Positions 8,377-17,810 of a stretch of 64,000 bases of DNA are shown piece after piece (positions within the stretch are counted from its first letter, which is position 1; each line of letters starts with the position of its first letter). Below the pieces are notes generated by a model. The model had not been told where the DNA came from, searched no databases, and saw only the letters and a list, made by a program, of their open reading frames with translations. The stretch comes from Alistipes sp. (GTDB lineage Bacteria; Bacteroidota; Bacteroidia; Bacteroidales; Rikenellaceae), in NCBI GenBank assembly GCA_031285405.1, contig JAITWH010000026.1, positions 41,259 through 105,258 on the forward strand, read 5' to 3'. Position numbers and translations under genes: made by a program.

Positions 8377-9234
8377 TTAGTCTGCGATTACTCCCCCGCG
8401 TTCGATGCGCTCCCAAGCTTCGATGGTGGCCGTGAAGCCCGCACCGGAGGGGGTCTCCACCAACTGCGCGACGAGTGTGAGCGGGGTCTTCTTGTCGACG
8501 TTGAAATCGGTGAGCTCCTCGACGAGGTCGCTGTTAAGCGCGATCTCTTCGGGCGCACCGTCGGCAAAGGCGATCCGGGCACTCAGAAGTTGCCGCTCGC
8601 CCGTCACTCCCAACAGGCGCACCGTGGCCTGCCAGTCGCCGTCGGCGTTCTTCTCGAACTTCAGCCCCACGTCCGAGGGCACGGTATGTTCGTCGGTGTC
8701 GAAGTCGAGACTCTTTGCCGCGCCCGTCAAGACGCCGGAGATGCCCTCGATCCGACCCGCGCTCCCGCCCGTCGCCCTTATTATAAAGGTAAGCTGCCTC
8801 ACCTGCTGACGCATCGGGGCGATGTGTTGCTGATAGGCGGCGCCTCCGATCTGCGCGTCCATCGCGCAGGTGAACAGCCACTCCGGATTGCCGGCGATAA
8901 CTCCGCCGTGCTCCTGACGAGTTTGTTGCGGCTCCTCGGCATGCTCTCCGACCGTGGCCACAGTTCCCTCCACCGTGATGCCCTGCGCCGGATGCCAGAT
9001 GTGCAGGCGATGTGTGGCGGGGTCGAACGGGTGGTCGACAAGGCGCGACGCCTCGGTGTGCGTGGCGGAGTAGGTGCTCAGTCGAACGTGGTAACTGTCG
9101 GGAATCGCAACCCCTTCGGTGCGCTCGCTCCACTCGGTCGTGAGCATCAGGCCGCCGTCGTAGAGCGGGTCGTAGATGCGGCATGAGGTGAACGACACAG
9201 TCAGCACCGCCGCGAGAATCAATATCTTTTTCAT
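8377..9234 (-). CDS. FimB/Mfa2-type fimbrial anchor-like lipoprotein
   Basis: 285 aa from MKKILILAAVLTVSFTSC (Cys at 18). The start overlaps the stop of the upstream DUF3575 gene by ATGA, which argues against the Met four codons upstream. The mature part begins RIYDPLYDGGLMLTTEWSER and continues in beta-rich segments (SYHVRLSTYSATHTEASRLV; QVRQLTFIIRATGGSAGRIE; GISGVLTGAAKSLDF). This pattern is that of the FimB/Mfa2 minor-subunit group (DUF5119/FimB-like), which anchors and terminates Bacteroidales fimbriae at the outer membrane. The position between DUF3575 and fimbrillin genes fits. Exact Pfam family is not certain. Confidence 0.7.
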   Translation of the reverse strand: MKKILILAAVLTVSFTSCRIYDPLYDGGLMLTTEWSERTEGVAIPDSYHVRLSTYSATHTEASRLVDHPFDPATHRLHIWHPAQGITVEGTVATVGEHAEEPQQTRQEHGGVIAGNPEWLFTCAMDAQIGGAAYQQHIAPMRQQVRQLTFIIRATGGSAGRIEGISGVLTGAAKSLDFDTDEHTVPSDVGLKFEKNADGDWQATVRLLGVTGERQLLSARIAFADGAPEEIALNSDLVEELTDFNVDKKTPLTLVAQLVETPSGAGFTATIEAWERIERGGVIAD

Positions 9235-9878
9235 CGGATTATCCATATTAAGTTTACGCCCGCTTGCGTCGGGCCGAAGAAGTTTTTACGCAGACCGGCC
9301 TCTTGCTTGTAGCGCGTGCGGTCGACCACCTCGAAGGTGTCGTAATCCATGCGCGTGTAACCGAGGCCGACGTTGAAGTCGAGTGCGAAGCGGCGCGACA
9401 GCGACAGTTTGTAGCCAGCCACAACTCCCGCTCCCCACGCCGTACCCTGATAACCGTGGTTACCCTGATTTACACTACCGCCGAGTTCGCGGATGAGCAG
9501 GCCGTCGTAAAGGTTGTACTTGGCGAAGTTTGCCGACACACCAGTGTAGAATTTTTTGCTCTTCGCAAGGGGGTACCAACGCAGCTCGGGATTCACAAGC
9601 CACATCTTCTGCACCTTGCCATGCTCGTCGCCCCAGTAGGCGTACCCGCCATCCAGCTTGATGCCAAGTTGAGGATTCGCGCGCCACTCCACCCCCAGAG
9701 TCGGCAGCATGAAGGCGTCGTACAACAGATTGGTGCGCACCGTCAGACGATCCGATTCGGAGGAGACGGCCGCAGTGGTTTGGACCTGAGGCGGGGCTTG
9801 GGCAGTGGTTTGGCCCGCCGCTGCACCACCCGCGAACAACACGGAGAGTGCATACAGTAAAGGTTTTATCATTTTCAT
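9231..9878 (-). CDS. DUF3575 family outer-membrane beta-barrel-like protein
   Basis: 215 aa with a Sec signal peptide (MKMIKPLLYALSVLFAGGAA). After a Gln/Thr/Ala linker, the segment LTVRTNLLYDAFMLPTLGVE marks a DUF3575 protein. Alternating aromatic beta strands follow (YAYWGDEHGKVQKMWLVNPE, LRWYPLAKSKKFYTGV, FALDFNVGLGYTRMDYDTFE), and it ends with the typical GPTQAGVNLIWIIR. Family members head fimbrial and capsule-like operons in Bacteroidales. First gene of the operon, 27 bp from the promoter at 9905-9937 and overlapping the next gene by 4 bp. It is probably an outer-membrane component; its biochemical role is not known. Confidence 0.85.
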   Translation of the reverse strand: MKMIKPLLYALSVLFAGGAAAGQTTAQAPPQVQTTAAVSSESDRLTVRTNLLYDAFMLPTLGVEWRANPQLGIKLDGGYAYWGDEHGKVQKMWLVNPELRWYPLAKSKKFYTGVSANFAKYNLYDGLLIRELGGSVNQGNHGYQGTAWGAGVVAGYKLSLSRRFALDFNVGLGYTRMDYDTFEVVDRTRYKQEAGLRKNFFGPTQAGVNLIWIIR

Positions 9879-9904
9879 ACGTTTGGTTTAGTTTGTTTCG
9901 GGTG

Positions 9905-9937
9905 CAAAATTAAATACAGCCCTTCAACACACGCAAA
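9905..9937 (-). promoter_or_regulatory. Promoter of the fimbrial operon
   Basis: On the minus strand TTTG (complement of 9934-9937) and TAATTTTG (complement of 9905-9912) are separated by 21 bases, a -33/-7 pair upstream of the DUF3575 gene. Confidence 0.6.
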
Positions 9938-9956
9938 CGTCGCATAAAAAACGAAC

Positions 9957-9986
9957 CTTGAAATACATTAAAAATAATTATCTTTG
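9957..9986 (+). promoter_or_regulatory. Promoter of the LuxR-type regulator gene
   Basis: TTG at 9958-9960 and TATCTTTG at 9979-9986 have 18-bp spacing and lead into the gene at 10023. The divergent fimbrial-operon promoter lies only 20 bp away, so a regulator bound here could affect both. Confidence 0.65.
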
Positions 9987-10022
9987 CACCTTGAAAAACA
10001 ATGACTAACACCTTAAAACACC

Positions 10023-11030
10023 ATGAATAGTCTCAGGCATCTTTTTCACACCTACTTCAACGACGGGTTATCGCAAGACATAATCCTCGAAAAACAACGA
10101 CACACGGGGTTGGTCTACACCTGCGTCGCGCTCTTTATGACCGACATCGTACTGTGGTTATTGGGGATGAAAATGTTCGGAGATCCGATCGAAGAGTGGG
10201 TCCATCCCATCCATTTCATAGTTACCGTAACCCTGTTCATCCTCTACCTGCGAAAGAAAATCTCGTCATTTGCCGGATTGGCGCTGCTCTGCACCGCAAG
10301 CCAGCTCGCCATCATGCACGAGATGCTGTTTAGTATATTGTACGACAAACCGTTTGTAACCAACATCATATTGGGCTACATGGTCATCGCGGGGCTCAAC
10401 TTGTCGCTGATGCTGATGAGCTACATCCCGAAACTGCCGTTTCTGCTGACAGTTCTCACCGTGATCGCCTATGGGGTTTGTTGCATCGCGACGCGCGACA
10501 CGATTTTGATAGGTGTTTTCCCGATTTTCGCCTCCTGTTTCCTCGTAACAGCATTGTTGGGGCACAAAATGGATCGCAACGTCCGCAACATGGAGAAAGA
10601 AAAATCGCTCCTAAAAGAGAACGAACAGAAGGTACTAAGTCTGTTCGATCTGGATCGTGGACAGCTGATGGCATACGTTGCACTCGCGAAGGAGAAGAAG
10701 CTGTCGGTCGAGCAGACGGGTGAGCTGCTCAACGTGATCGGCCAAAAGGCCCAGGAGAACATACGGAAAAACGTGGCATACTATTACAGCCAACAGAGCA
10801 TCGACTACACCGCTCTGGAGAGTCGTCTGCCCATGCTTTCTCCCTCCGAGATAGCCATCTGCGACCTGATCGTCAAAGACAAAAAGCTCAAGGAGATGAG
10901 CAAAATTCTCGAAAAATCGGCAACCAACATCTCAAGTCAACGCAGCCACATACGCAAAAAACTCAACCTCCAGCCCTCGGATAACCTCCGTGACGCGTTG
11001 GTTGAGATATTGCAGACGAAATTAGAGTGA
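10023..11030 (+). CDS. Membrane-bound LuxR-type (GerE) transcriptional regulator
   Basis: 335 aa. About six hydrophobic segments fill residues ~28-185 (e.g. YTCVALFMTDIVLWLLGMK; IILGYMVIAGLNLSLMLMSY). A charged coiled coil follows (~187-215, MDRNVRNMEKEKSLLKENEQ), then a C-terminal helix-turn-helix of the LuxR/GerE class: LPMLSPSEIAICDLIVKDKK, LKEMSKILEKSATNISSQRS, HIRKKLNLQPSDNLRDAL. Bacteroidetes use such one-component membrane regulators to sense envelope state. It is divergent from the fimbrial operon with adjacent promoters, so I infer it controls that operon. The signal is unknown. Confidence 0.85.
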   Translation: MNSLRHLFHTYFNDGLSQDIILEKQRHTGLVYTCVALFMTDIVLWLLGMKMFGDPIEEWVHPIHFIVTVTLFILYLRKKISSFAGLALLCTASQLAIMHEMLFSILYDKPFVTNIILGYMVIAGLNLSLMLMSYIPKLPFLLTVLTVIAYGVCCIATRDTILIGVFPIFASCFLVTALLGHKMDRNVRNMEKEKSLLKENEQKVLSLFDLDRGQLMAYVALAKEKKLSVEQTGELLNVIGQKAQENIRKNVAYYYSQQSIDYTALESRLPMLSPSEIAICDLIVKDKKLKEMSKILEKSATNISSQRSHIRKKLNLQPSDNLRDALVEILQTKLE

Positions 11031-11241
11031 TCTATTCGCGGTCGTGTTTTTGTTCAGCGTTGCTTGGCGTTTTCGGAGAGTGGGGGGATTAACTTTGCTC
11101 GCGTAGCCTGATTTTTAGAGTTTCTTTAGCGCACACTAACTCGCCGCCGCCGTTGCGGCTCTGCCGGCGGCATGATGCAGGGATTACCTCCCTCGCAAGA
11201 TGTCTCCCCCGCCTTCGGCGACGGTCGGCGCTCGGTCGGTT

Positions 11242-11389
<148 letters not shown>

Positions 11390-11785
11390 GAAAAAGCTGT
11401 ATCTCCAAAAACTTCGCCCCAACCCGAAAAAACCTTCCGCACAATCGACGCCGACAGGCAACAAGGCACAACACGCGGCAAAAGCAAAGCGACTGCAAAA
11501 TTAATAATTTTTCGGCGAAAACAACACTTCTCCGCGGAAAACCGCAAATTCTCGCGAAAAACCTCACACCCAAACAAAAATCCTCACCACTCCCCAAGAA
11601 AAAATTCCCATCTTAAACAAAAAATCCACCACCCCAAGCAAAAAAATCCCCCCATTCAGGAAGCAACCCCCACTTCCGGCCGAATTTTTGTAACTTTGAA
11701 AACCCAAAACCGAGTCAAAAACCGAATCAAAAAGCCAACAACAGAACCAAAAACCAACAAAAAATAACAACAAAAACCAAAAAAC
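11390..11785. other. Intergenic region with mscL promoter
   Basis: 396 bp without a credible gene. It is A/C-rich low-complexity sequence on the plus strand (many AAAACC and CCCAAGAAAAA runs). TAACTTTG at 11691-11698 is a -7 element about 90 bp before mscL; no clear -33 box is visible. Long frames that cross this region also read through the tRNA and are not genes. Confidence 0.6.
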
Positions 11786-12190
11786 ATGAAGTTCATAGAA
11801 GAGTTCAAGACATTCGCCCTGCGAGGCAACGTGATGGACATGGCCGTGGGTGTGATCATCGGCGGCGCGTTCCAGAAAATCATCTCGTCGATCGTTGGCG
11901 ACATCATCATGCCGCCGCTGGGCATGCTTCTGGGGCGCGTCGACTTCACGGCGTTGGCCGTCACGCTCAACCCCTCGGCCGTTGCGACGGGCGCGGCACC
12001 GGTGCTGTGGCGCTACGGGGCGTTCATCCAGACGTGCCTCGATTTCCTGATCCTCGCGCTGTGCGTGTTCCTGTTGGTGAAGGCCCTCAACGCCCTCAAA
12101 CGCAAGAGCACTGCCGCCACTCCGCCCCCCGCACCCACCGCCACCGAAACCCTCCTCACCGAGATCCGCGACCTCCTCTCGAAGAGATAG
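11786..12190 (+). CDS. mscL: Large-conductance mechanosensitive channel MscL
   Basis: 134 aa, the usual MscL length. The inner-membrane homopentameric channel opens under membrane tension to release osmolytes. The N-terminal [23 protein letters not shown] is the family signature and first transmembrane helix (~10-45, ending in [19 protein letters not shown]). The periplasmic loop holds [11 protein letters not shown], the second helix is [26 protein letters not shown] (~72-100), and a charged C-terminal bundle ([14 protein letters not shown]) follows a Pro/Ala linker. Monocistronic, with a bidirectional terminator 38 bp downstream. Confidence 0.97.
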   Translation: MKFIEEFKTFALRGNVMDMAVGVIIGGAFQKIISSIVGDIIMPPLGMLLGRVDFTALAVTLNPSAVATGAAPVLWRYGAFIQTCLDFLILALCVFLLVKALNALKRKSTAATPPPAPTATETLLTEIRDLLSKR

Positions 12191-12228
12191 CCGCACTCTC
12201 AATTAAGAAATAAGCTACGCAGAACAGA

Positions 12229-12260
12229 AAAAGCGTCCTATTATTATAAGGACGCTTTCT
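12229..12260. terminator. Bidirectional terminator between mscL and infB
   Basis: The stem AAAGCGTCC...GGACGCTTT (outer T/A runs on both sides) sits between the convergent ends of mscL (+) and infB (-). Confidence 0.8.
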
Positions 12261-12314
12261 TTGCTTTGCGTAGCTTTTTATATCGCGTTAGCACTAACAA
12301 CTAACCACTAATAA

Positions 12315-15300
12315 CTATCGTTTAACCTCGACGGTTTCATACCCCTCAATAATATCCCCGATATGGATATCATTGAATCCGTCGATGTTAAGCCCGCATT
12401 CGAGTCCTGTGCCGACCTCCTTGGCGTCGTCCTTAAACCGCTTCAGCGAACCCAACCGCCCCGTATGCACCACGATACCGTCGTGAATAACGCGAATATG
12501 GGTCGACCGCGTGATCTTGCCCTCGCGCACGATACAACCTGCGATTGTGCCCACTTTCGAGATTTTGAAGGTCTCCAACACCTCCACCGAGCAGACGATC
12601 TCCTCTTTGGTGATCGGTTCGAGCATCCCCTCGATAGCATCTTTGATATCGTTGATTGCGTCGTAGATGATTGAGTACAAGCGAATTTCGATCTCCTCCT
12701 TCTCGGCCAGCTTGCGCGCCGACTGCGACGGACGAACCTGGAACCCCACGATGATGGCGTTCGAGGCTGCGGCCAACAGCACGTCGCTCTCCGAAATCTG
12801 CCCCACTGCCTTGTGAATCACATTGACCTGCACCTCCTCTTTCGACAGCTTCACCAGCGAGTCGGTCATCGCCTCGATCGAGCCGTCCACGTCGCCCTTC
12901 ACAATGATATTCAGCTCCTTGAACGATCCGATGGCTATGCGTCGCCCGATCTCGTCCAACGTCACATGCTTTTGTGTGCGAAGGCCCTGAGCCCGTTGCA
13001 GCTGTTCGCGCTTGCCGGCAATCGAGCGTGCGCTCTTGTCGTCGTCCATCACGTTGAATGTGTCGCCGGCCTGCGGAGCGCCGTTCAGCCCCAACACCAA
13101 CACGGGCGTCGACGGCCCGGCGGCCTCGATCTTCCGACCATGTTCGTCATACATCGCCTTCACGCGTCCGGTATTCGTCCCCGCCAGCAGCACGTCTCCC
13201 ACTCGCAGGGTTCCGTTCTCGACCAGCACGGTAGAGACATACCCGCGCCCCTTGTCCAGCGTCGACTCGATCACGGCGCCGCTCGCTTTCCGATGCGGAT
13301 TAGCCTTAAGATCAAGCAGTTCGGCCTCCAGTAGCACCTTCTCCAGCAGCTTGTCCAGATTGAGCCCCTGCTTTGCCGACACATCCTGACTCTGATACTT
13401 TCCGCCCCAGTCCTCCACCAGATAGTTCATCTGCGCCAACTGCTCCTTGATGCGCTCGGGGTCGGCCGAAGGCTTATCTATCTTGTTGATAGCAAACACC
13501 ATAGGCACCCCCGCGGCAACGGCATGGTTGATCGCCTCCACCGTCTGGGGCATCACGCTGTCGTCGGCCGCCACAATGATGATCGCCACGTCGGTAATTT
13601 TCGCCCCGCGAGCACGCATCGCCGTGAACGCCTCGTGACCAGGGGTGTCCAAGAAGGTGATCTTCTGCCCGTTGAGCTCCACGCTGTAAGCACCGATGTG
13701 CTGCGTGATGCCCCCCGCCTCGCCGCCTATCACGTTGGTTTTGCGAATGTTGTCCAGCAGCGAAGTTTTACCGTGGTCGACGTGCCCCATCACCGTCACG
13801 ATCGGCGGTCTGGGCGAGAGGTCTTCGGGCCGGTCGGCCTCCTCCACGTCGTCGATGTGCTCTTGGATCTCGGCGCTCACAAACTCGACCTTGTAACCGA
13901 ACTCCTCGGCCACGATCACGAGCGCCTCGGCGTCCAACCGCTGATTGATCGACACCATGAGGCCCAGATTCATGCACGCCATGATGACATTCGTCACCGG
14001 CACATCCATCATGGTCGCAAGCTCGCTAACTGTCACAAATTCAGTCACCTGCAACGTGCTCGAAGCCATCTCGCTGCGCTCCATCTCCTCCGACGCCCTC
14101 TGCGACGCGAGGTCGCGTTTGTCCTTGCGATACTTGGCGCCCTTGCCCTTGACCCCCTTGGCGGTCAACCGCGCGAGGGTCTCCTTGACCTGCTTCTGCA
14201 CCTCCTCGTCGTTCACCTCGGGGCGCACGACGGGCCTCGGGGCGCCCTTTTTCTTACCTTTTCCGGCTGCGTTCGGACCGCCCGGGCCTCTGCCTCCGGG
14301 GCCGCCCTGCGCACCCGCGCCGCCGCCTCCGAACTTGCCTTTTCCGCCACCCTGACCGCCTTGACCGCCACCCTGACCCTGCGGTAGCGGCTTGGTGACG
14401 TCCACTTTATCTTTGGTTATGCGCTTACGTTTTTCGCGCCGTCCGCCTCGCGAGCTATCGGTCGGCAGCGTCGACACGTCGATCTTGCCCAACACCTTGG
14501 GGCCGTTGAGCCTCCCCTCGTCCTCGGCGCGAAACACATTCGTGGTACTCTCCGCAACGCGCTCGTCATAGGTTTTGGTCTGCACCACCACCTCGGGCTT
14601 CGGCTGCGGCGGCACCACCGGCCTCACTGTCGGCGCCTGCTGCACCGGTCGATTGCTCTGCACACCCGAACCAGATCTCGCATCCGTTCTGTTCCGACCA
14701 CTATCGCGACCGCCATCACGGCCGCTACCCCGACCACCTTGTTTTGCGTAGCCCGAATCGCCGCCGGCGTTCCGGCCGCGACCACCCCGATGCTCTGCGT
14801 AGCCCGAACCGCCGCCGGCGTTCCGGCCGCCGTCTGAGCCCCGCCCGCCCGACAGATCAATTCTACCCAGCACCTTCGGCCCGACGGTCTGAGCCTCCAC
14901 CTCCACACTCTCCTTCACCGGAGCCGCAACTGCCTCAGGGGCAGCAATAACAGGAGCCGCAACCACTTCCGGAGCAGCCACAACCGGAGCCGCAACACTC
15001 GCCGCCCCCGAACCCTCGGAAGCTGATGCTGCGTAGCCCAAACCGCTGTCGGCGTTCCGACCAGCCTCAGTCTCAGCCGACCGGCCCGTAGAAATAGAAG
15101 AAGGAGATGTCATCGAAGCCGAAGCCGCCGCCGCCCCCGCCGAGGAACCAGAACCCAAACCCAAACCCGAAACCTCGGTCGGTGGCGGTACATTGGCGGT
15201 CTTCGACTTGATGACTACCTCTTCCTTGTAACTTTCCTGCTGCGACCTCGTCGGTGTCTCTTTGCGGTCGTTGAGCGAGATCGCCTCGCCGCGCAACCCG

Positions 15301-15509
15301 CCCAACCGCTCGCGAATGGCCTGCGACGAACCGGTCGGTCGTCCCTTGCCGAACTCGCGTTCGATCACGTCGTACACCTCGGGAGAGATCTGAGTGTTTG
15401 GCGAATTCTCAATCGCGACCCCCTTTTTGGCAAGGTGGTCGGTGATCGTCGCCAGCCCCACGCCGAACTCCCGGGCCGCCTGCAATAATCTTATCTTTTT
15501 TTCTGTCAT
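12315..15509 (-). CDS. infB: Translation initiation factor IF-2
   Basis: 1064 aa from [18 protein letters not shown]; a Met eight codons upstream lies in a repeat and is less likely. Residues 1-55 are the IF2 N-terminal subdomain. Residues ~90-470 form a long low-complexity Gly/Ala/Arg/Pro region with two GPKVLG(R/K)ID motifs, and the second IF2_N copy is at ~490-545. The GTPase domain carries GHVDHGKT (~575-582), DTPGHEAF and NKIDKP, followed by EF-Tu-like domain 2 and the C-terminal fMet-tRNA-binding domains. It recruits initiator tRNA to the 30S subunit. Last gene of rimP-nusA-infB. The dispersed GGAACGCCGGCGGCG..GCTACGC module is translated in the linker three times as (G)RNA(G)..SGYA / [10 protein letters not shown]. 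Confidence 0.97.
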   Translation of the reverse strand: MTEKKIRLLQAAREFGVGLATITDHLAKKGVAIENSPNTQISPEVYDVIEREFGKGRPTGSSQAIRERLGGLRGEAISLNDRKETPTRSQQESYKEEVVIKSKTANVPPPTEVSGLGLGSGSSAGAAAASASMTSPSSISTGRSAETEAGRNADSGLGYAASASEGSGAASVAAPVVAAPEVVAAPVIAAPEAVAAPVKESVEVEAQTVGPKVLGRIDLSGGRGSDGGRNAGGGSGYAEHRGGRGRNAGGDSGYAKQGGRGSGRDGGRDSGRNRTDARSGSGVQSNRPVQQAPTVRPVVPPQPKPEVVVQTKTYDERVAESTTNVFRAEDEGRLNGPKVLGKIDVSTLPTDSSRGGRREKRKRITKDKVDVTKPLPQGQGGGQGGQGGGKGKFGGGGAGAQGGPGGRGPGGPNAAGKGKKKGAPRPVVRPEVNDEEVQKQVKETLARLTAKGVKGKGAKYRKDKRDLASQRASEEMERSEMASSTLQVTEFVTVSELATMMDVPVTNVIMACMNLGLMVSINQRLDAEALVIVAEEFGYKVEFVSAEIQEHIDDVEEADRPEDLSPRPPIVTVMGHVDHGKTSLLDNIRKTNVIGGEAGGITQHIGAYSVELNGQKITFLDTPGHEAFTAMRARGAKITDVAIIIVAADDSVMPQTVEAINHAVAAGVPMVFAINKIDKPSADPERIKEQLAQMNYLVEDWGGKYQSQDVSAKQGLNLDKLLEKVLLEAELLDLKANPHRKASGAVIESTLDKGRGYVSTVLVENGTLRVGDVLLAGTNTGRVKAMYDEHGRKIEAAGPSTPVLVLGLNGAPQAGDTFNVMDDDKSARSIAGKREQLQRAQGLRTQKHVTLDEIGRRIAIGSFKELNIIVKGDVDGSIEAMTDSLVKLSKEEVQVNVIHKAVGQISESDVLLAAASNAIIVGFQVRPSQSARKLAEKEEIEIRLYSIIYDAINDIKDAIEGMLEPITKEEIVCSVEVLETFKISKVGTIAGCIVREGKITRSTHIRVIHDGIVVHTGRLGSLKRFKDDAKEVGTGLECGLNIDGFNDIHIGDIIEGYETVEVKR
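14735..14862 (-). repeat. Two dispersed-repeat modules translated within infB
   Basis: Two tandem-like copies of GCGTAGCCCGAATCGCCGCC / GCGTTCCGGCC (read on the minus strand as [11 protein letters not shown] and [11 protein letters not shown]) lie in the IF-2 linker. A third copy at 15027-15064 codes for [11 protein letters not shown]. The same sequence occurs in non-coding gaps, for example 45964-45977 and 46018-46050. Confidence 0.85.
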
Positions 15510-15638
15510 AGTACTTTTCCAATCATGAATCATAAATCATGAATCATGAATTTTCGAGCGGCAAAGCCGCAGGCTTTTAAAATTACGTGCGAAGCACACC
15601 CCGATTCATGATTCATAATTCATGATTCATGATTCGAC
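15510..15638. repeat. CATGA-type inverted repeat array between nusA and infB
   Basis: AATCATGAATCATAAATCATGAATC near 15520-15550 and its inverted counterpart near 15602-15633 flank GGCAAAGCCGCAGGCTTTT and the GTGCGAAGCAC module. The same array occurs at 55477-55650. The gap lies inside the nusA-infB transcription unit. Confidence 0.75.
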
Positions 15639-16868
15639 TCACTCAAACTCACTCTTCAGAATATCCATCACCTCTTTAATAGTCTCCACCTCCAAATCCG
15701 TCCGAGCCGCCAGCTCTTCGACGGTATGTTCGAGCACCCGTTTGGCGGTGTCGCATCCGACACTCTTCAGCGTGTCGATGATCCACTGGTCGATCTCGTC
15801 GCCGAACTCGTCCAACTTCACATCCTCCTCTTCGACCTCGCGATAGACGTCGATGTCGTACCCCGTCAGCATGCTCGCCAACCGAATGTTCAACCCCCCC
15901 TTACCGATTGCCAGCGCCACTTCGCTCGGCTTGAGGTACACGGCCGCTGTCTTTTTCTCGTCGTCCAACACGATGTTCGATATCCTCGCGGGGTTCAACG
16001 CCCTCTGGATAAACAGCTGATTGTTAGATGTGTAGTTCACCACGTCGATATTCTCATTCCTCAGCTCCTTGACGATCGAGTAGATTCTCGACCCCTTCAT
16101 ACCGACGCACGCGCCCACAGGGTCGATGCGCTCGTCGTAAGACTCGACGGCCACCTTGGCCCTCTCGCCAGGGATTCGCGCGATCTTCTTGATGGTGATC
16201 AACCCGTCGAAAATCTCCGGCACCTCCAACTCGAACAACCTCTCCAGAAACTCGTTAGCCGTGCGACTCAAAATAATCTTCGGCGAGTTGTTAATCATCT
16301 CCACCTTAGACACGATGGCACGAATCGTCTCGCCCTTGCGAAAGAAGTCGCCCGGAATCTGCTCACCCTTCGGTAGCACCAACTCGTTGTCGTCGTCGTC
16401 AAACACGACGGTCTCCTTTTTCCACACCTGATACACCTCGGCGGTGATTATCTCGCCCACCTTGTCCTTATACTTCTCATACAGGCTCGCCTTTTCGAGG
16501 TCCAATATGCGCGAAGCAAGGTTCTGCCTCAGCGACAACACGGCCCGCCTGCCAAACGACGCCAACTTGATCTCGTCGGCAATCTCTTCGCCCACCTCGT
16601 AGCTATCGTCGATCTTCTTCACGTCGCTCAGCGATATCTGTTGCTGTTCGTTCTCAACCTCTCCGTCGGGCACGATCACTCGGTTACGCCAAATTTCGAG
16701 GTCACCTTTGTCGGCGTTGATGATGATGTCGAAGTTCGAATCGTCCTCGTACATCTTCTGGAGCATGTGTCGGAAGACATCCTCCAGCACGCCGATCATG
16801 GTGCTTTTGTCGATATTCTTAAGCTCTTTGAACTCCGCAAAGTTGCTTATCAGGTTTAGAGTATCCAT
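15639..16868 (-). CDS. nusA: Transcription termination/antitermination factor NusA
   Basis: 409 aa. Cytoplasmic RNA-polymerase-associated factor for pausing, termination and antitermination. The N-terminal domain (~1-130, LISNFAEFKELKNIDKSTMI..VLEDVFRHMLQKMYE) binds polymerase. The S1 domain (~135-200) includes DKVGEIITAEVYQVWKKE. Two KH domains follow, with RIDPVGACVGMKGSRI and VALAIGKGGLNIRLASMLTG. It ends with a short helical tail and lacks the acidic repeats of the enterobacterial protein, as usual in Bacteroidetes. Centre of rimP-nusA-infB, with repeat-filled gaps of 129-133 bp on both sides. Confidence 0.97.
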   Translation of the reverse strand: MDTLNLISNFAEFKELKNIDKSTMIGVLEDVFRHMLQKMYEDDSNFDIIINADKGDLEIWRNRVIVPDGEVENEQQQISLSDVKKIDDSYEVGEEIADEIKLASFGRRAVLSLRQNLASRILDLEKASLYEKYKDKVGEIITAEVYQVWKKETVVFDDDDNELVLPKGEQIPGDFFRKGETIRAIVSKVEMINNSPKIILSRTANEFLERLFELEVPEIFDGLITIKKIARIPGERAKVAVESYDERIDPVGACVGMKGSRIYSIVKELRNENIDVVNYTSNNQLFIQRALNPARISNIVLDDEKKTAAVYLKPSEVALAIGKGGLNIRLASMLTGYDIDVYREVEEEDVKLDEFGDEIDQWIIDTLKSVGCDTAKRVLEHTVEELAARTDLEVETIKEVMDILKSEFE

Positions 16869-17001
16869 CTATTTAGTGTTTTTTTAATTTTCTGTTTCCT
16901 AATCTCCCCGCCACCCCCTCGCAAGCCCGTTTCCGCGTAGCTTTATACTGCGTAGCTTTATATCGCGTTAGCACTAACCACTAATAACTAACCACTAACC
17001 A
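16869..17001. repeat. Dispersed modules between rimP and nusA
   Basis: Contains GCGTAGCTTTATACTGCGTA and GCGTTAGCACTAACCACTAA with further CACTAAC-type heptamers. It sits within an essential operon and is therefore probably transcribed. Confidence 0.8.
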
Positions 17002-17565
17002 CTACTTGAAGTCAATATGCTCCCGAACCGCCTTAACATCGTCGAGCGAAAAAGTCTTCGTAACCTCCACAATCTCAGGCCGTTTCTTACCCTCGACTTT
17101 TTGTTTTTCGCTGTAAATCAGTGTAATGTTCCCCTCGTCGAAGGCCACCAAAGTCGCAAGTATCTTAGCCCCACTACCAAAAGCCACCTCGACCTGCCGA
17201 CCGACCAGCTTGCGAAACTGCCTCGCCACACGCAGGGGCTGCCCGATTCCGGCCGACGACACGGTGAGCGAAAAATCCTCGACATCCCTGTCGAACCTCG
17301 CCTCGACAGCCTTGGTGATGGCTGCGCAATCCTCGACCCGCACGCCCCGCGGCCTCCCGTCGGCACCCCTCGCGTCGCAGTCGACAAACACCTCGATCTC
17401 GTCGCCGTGCGCCTTCACCTCCACGAGGAACAGCCCGCCGCCCGAAAACTCGCTCCCGTCCGAAAGCTCGCCGCCGCCCGACGTTTCACCATCCACGGCG
17501 ACGGCCTCCGCCATCTCCGCCAGCACCTCATTTACCGCTACCGTAATATCTTTTGGGTCAACCAT
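17002..17565 (-). CDS. rimP: Ribosome maturation factor RimP
   Basis: 187 aa from MVDPKDITVAVNEVLAEMAE; an upstream in-frame Met at 17631 coincides with the -7 box and is rejected. RimP binds the 30S subunit and promotes its maturation. The N-terminal alpha/beta domain carries EIEVFVDCDARG, VEDCAAITKAVEARFD and DFSLTVSSAGIGQPLRVARQ (the conserved S.PG-like turn). The C-terminal SH3-like domain includes VGRQVEVAFGSGAKILATLV. Odd: residues ~25-44 are an extra Gly/Ser/Glu loop (DGETSGGGELSDGSEFSGGG) between helix 1 and strand 1 that RimP normally lacks. First gene of the rimP-nusA-infB operon. Confidence 0.95.
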   Translation of the reverse strand: MVDPKDITVAVNEVLAEMAEAVAVDGETSGGGELSDGSEFSGGGLFLVEVKAHGDEIEVFVDCDARGADGRPRGVRVEDCAAITKAVEARFDRDVEDFSLTVSSAGIGQPLRVARQFRKLVGRQVEVAFGSGAKILATLVAFDEGNITLIYSEKQKVEGKKRPEIVEVTKTFSLDDVKAVREHIDFK

Positions 17566-17585
17566 TTGGCTCAAACTAATTAACA

Positions 17586-17636
17586 GTTTAGGGGACTCTC
17601 GTCCCCTAAACATCCCTCTTTCACAGCGCAAAGATA
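17586..17636 (-). promoter_or_regulatory. Promoter and leader hairpin of rimP-nusA-infB
   Basis: TATCTTTG (complement of 17629-17636) is a clear -7 element. Downstream in the leader is a perfect 11-bp stem, GTTTAGGGGAC (17586-17596) / GTCCCCTAAAC (17601-17611), with a 4-base loop, 20 bp before the start codon. The hairpin may control translation or attenuation of the operon; this is not established. Confidence 0.65.
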
Positions 17637-17810
17637 GTTATAATAATTGAAAATTGAAAATTGAAAGTTGAAAATGCCGGAACGCCGGCGGCGATTTTAG
17701 CTACGCAGAAAAATAATGTCGCGTAGCCTCGGCGTCGCGTAGCCAATTTTCAATTTTCAATTAATGTCGCGTTAGCCCCCATTTTCAATTTTCAATTTTC
17801 AACTTTCAAT
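17637..17810. repeat. Dispersed modules between recJ and rimP
   Basis: Contains ATTGAAAATTGAAAGTTG, the GGAACGCCGGCGGCG..GCTACGC module, several GCGTAGCC copies and the reverse ATTTTCAATTTTCAACTTTC block. No gene seen. Confidence 0.85.
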
